From the NCBI RefSeq assembly GCF_910592395.1, contig NC_088326.1:935001-999000 (forward strand): a stretch of DNA of 64,000 nucleotides. Reading direction: 5' to 3'. The notes under the pieces were generated by a model, which worked only from the letters and a program-made list of their open reading frames with translations, ran no database searches and was not told the DNA's origin. The position numbers and the translations under genes were made by a program. The DNA is from Lineus longissimus (taxonomy: Eukaryota; Nemertea; Pilidiophora; Heteronemertea; Lineidae). Positions 61,379 to 64,000 of the stretch are shown here, piece by piece (the stretch's first letter is position 1; the number at the start of each line of letters is the position of its first letter).

Positions 61379-64000
61379 CTGTAACGACAAAAGGGGGCGC
61401 AACGTGAGAAGTTTGGTCTCGGAATACTAGCCAAAGGACACCACGCTGACCACAAAGCTCTGGAGCTCTGTGGTGGAACTCTCTAGGACAGTTGACATTG
61501 TTACCAAAAATGGACAAGTCTAACGAAGAATGCAAGTACAAGTTTCTTTTTTCGATGTAAGAGAGGAAAAGCGTAGGCTCGAAGTAGAATACTGATACAA
61601 GATAATTACCAAACATAACATTTGAAATAAGAGACATGCTACACCAACTCCGCATCAGAAAACTATAAGCCGACACACAAGAACATCCCCATACCCCGCA
61701 GATTTAATCTCCCTCCTAATATTTTCAAACAAATTACGCAAAATAAATAAAACCCTACAACACCCGAAGCAAGGTATGACTTTACATTCCAACATAAAAT
61801 ACAATTGTTTTCACGAGTTTAAGGCTCAAAGCAAGAAATCAAACGCAAGGTTTCAAAACCTTCAATGACTGCTCGTCTTTCACGCTAACTTTGCCCTATC
61901 CGATGACAAAGAGTAGATCATCCAATCAATTTCAAGCAAAGTATGCCCGGCGGCATTGTTTTGTAATAATCTGCATCGTGTGAAGTTTCACCACAAAAGA
62001 ACTGATAGCATGTTTTTAACCCATTTACTTGGTGCCGATAGCTTTGACGAGATATAAATGGTTCAAGTTCATTTGCAAAAAGACTGTCGCTTGACATTTG
62101 AAGTCGAGTGTCTTGACAATTACAGTTCTTCATGCATCTCAACACAACAATGCGTAGAGATCTTCAACTGCTGCAAGGTCGAGAAGCCAACTTTCCTTTT
62201 GCTTTAACTTTTCCCAGCTCTGAGGTGGTCTCATTTCAACTGTGACACAGGGCCATTTAGGCATCCTTTTTAACTGAACAGTGATAATGGTTGCTTTTGA
62301 AAGATTCTGAGGTTAATACGAAGGAGGACTGAGTTGGCACAAACGCCTTTTGAGAAGGGACCAAGATTTCACCCCCATATTGAAGTCATTCCGCAAAAGT
62401 GCCCAGAAAATGATATGAAGCGTTAAAATTCTGTACTGGGGAGTTGCTTCAAAGATCAATATCTTGATCATTCTTAGGCTAGAAGATTTTGATTTACCGT
62501 ACACCACCAGTACAAAGTTTAGAGATGATGGCATCAACATTGGCTATTCCTGGAAACATTAGTCACAGGCATACAAAAAAATATGGTGCGTCATGGCCGA
62601 ACGCTTGCGATCACCTTGATCCAAGCCAATTCGGACAAAGGAGCTTTGTTGTATTGGTATGCAATCGGGCATGACAGAAGACAATTGGTGACAAATGAAT
62701 GATGTAATTAAAGATTGTTTCAACAAGCAAAAAGTCACTCATGGAGAAGGCATTTTTGAATGGTAACAATTGGTTTCTAAGCTGGTAACCTGTTTATCCT
62801 ACTTCCTCATAATGACAGGTCCTCATCTATTGTTATTTTGCCTTTTCCTTGCATTAGTATAATATGCCTATTCTGTACTACACATCTCCTTGAGAAGACC
62901 TGAGAATGGAACGATATGAGATCCAATAAGGATGCAATACAACGGAAACACTCCGTTCCTGAGCAAATTTATCGTGAACTACAAAACTGCGGAAGTGTTT
63001 AGCAATACATCAGGTACGGCACACATGGAGTCGCAATAAAGGCCAGAAAAGATTACGTCTAATAACTAGGGAACCGAAAGGGCTAAGAGACAATTCAGTG
63101 CTTAACCATTATAGCCTAAAATCAAGATTTGTAAACGACATCTGGCAAACCATGGAGACTCTTCTCCACGAGTGTCTGGTACATAGCTCTGGAAATGTTA
63201 TCAAGAAGTTGAATCCAGCAGCGGCCGAGTTTTACTCAGCACTGCTTTTTCCAGACGTCAAAACGATTAGTTACAGTCATACAGTCATTGAGGAAAGCAA
63301 GCAATTACTTGGCACTATTTGAGTTGTGATTTTCTCACTCTGAAACTTCCCAAAGGCCAGGAGGAAGGCTCAAGATCTTGGATAGCTATACCGACAGCAA
63401 GGTAAATCTGCTCAGATCCTTGAGATCCTGACATTATACAGAGAGCTTCAATCAATCCAATGTAGCCAATCGATCAAAGATAAGACTGAAATTAAGATCC
63501 AAAGTAACATATGTCTCTTCAAAAGTTTTTTTCTTGAAGCTGATGAGACTACCAAGAGAAGGCCCCCAGGAAGTCTGACCATGAATGCTTAAAATCAGTT
63601 GAGGTAGGCTGGCGAGTGCTCAATGATTTATGAACATAGGTAAAAGCATCAGGAAACTTGCAACAAGATTTTTCAGAACCACAACACACCTGAGAAACAG
63701 CTTTGCCAGTTTTTTTGTGATCTTTAATCAATGGCCCCGTTTCTCTCTGAATACCAATCAAGGCAAGGGGGCAAATATTGCTTTATCAGTAGCAAATACG
63801 AAACTTAGGTAAACAATAGTCAAGAATCTGATAACTGGACAGACCACACTATTCAGGGAGCTTCAATAAATTTACTTCAAGTATGACAAAATTGAAGCAA
63901 ACCTTGGCAAGAACTGAACTTCAATCAATTCACCTGAGATACGAGAAAAGGTATCTTGCTGGACTCAACATCTTTGAATCCAAAGACCCATTACTTTACC
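61379..64000 (-). other. PUM intron running off the right edge
   Basis: Sequence upstream of the first visible PUM exon (acceptor TCGTTACAG, phase 0). I looked on the minus strand for the conserved N-terminal PUM motifs expected next and found none, so this is read as intron. No other gene recognised. Confidence 0.55.

Noticed and set aside
1-64000. tRNA, rRNA or CRISPR loci
   Set aside because: No intact tRNA cloverleaf, rRNA stretch or regularly spaced repeat-spacer array was seen; the only tRNA-like segment is the degenerate SINE head.

Overview
The window is animal (metazoan) nuclear DNA: genes are split into many short exons with GT-AG introns, intergenic DNA is AT-rich and full of small inverted-repeat elements, and every confident gene is a conserved animal housekeeping or regulatory gene. 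The proteins look like single-copy, pre-duplication versions of vertebrate families, which suggests an invertebrate bilaterian (lophotrochozoan or invertebrate deuterostome). The species cannot be fixed from the sequence. There are no bacterial, phage or CRISPR features.

Layout. (1) 1-12.14 kb, minus strand: the 5' half of a CDC-like (LAMMER) dual-specificity kinase gene, CLK. It has four coding exons up to the glycine-rich loop; the rest of the kinase lies beyond the left edge. (2) 13.18-13.66 kb: a divergent promoter region with a palindromic CRE, CCAAT boxes and an ETS site, separating CLK from (3) MRPL53, plus strand, 13.80-14.71 kb, three coding exons, mitochondrial ribosomal protein L53. 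(4) 15.40-25.15 kb, minus strand: a complete SLC20A/PiT sodium-phosphate cotransporter (12 coding exons, 612 residues) with a roughly 3 kb 3'UTR that carries a MITE and a Pumilio recognition element. (5) 25.2-30.4 kb: mostly gene-poor, with one possible plus-strand first exon at 25,411. (6) 30.46-64 kb, minus strand: a Pumilio gene whose 5' end lies beyond the right edge. Sixteen exons encode 993 visible residues, including all eight PUM repeats with human-identical RNA-contact residues, followed by an apparent 7.2 kb 3'UTR with a poly(A) signal and downstream U/GU-rich element.

Exon chains were assembled by hand from splice sites. Phase closes exactly across every junction, and the summed lengths of the two genes with visible stops and many exons are multiples of three (SLC20A 1,839 nt; visible PUM 2,982 nt). 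The genes do unrelated jobs (splicing-factor phosphorylation, mitochondrial translation, phosphate uptake, mRNA repression). The one plausible link is that Pumilio could bind the UGUAAAUA element in the SLC20A 3'UTR and a UGUAUAUA in its own.

Most worth a second look: two families of tiny repeats (70 bp and about 82 bp, three copies each), each copy in a different Pumilio intron; two unannotated in-frame cassette exons in Pumilio (36 and 51 nt); a 53-bp tandem duplication that duplicates a splice donor in SLC20A, where the distal donor leads to a stop; and a phase-compatible Lys/Glu-rich alternative first exon for CLK. I found no evidence of a wholly new biological system.
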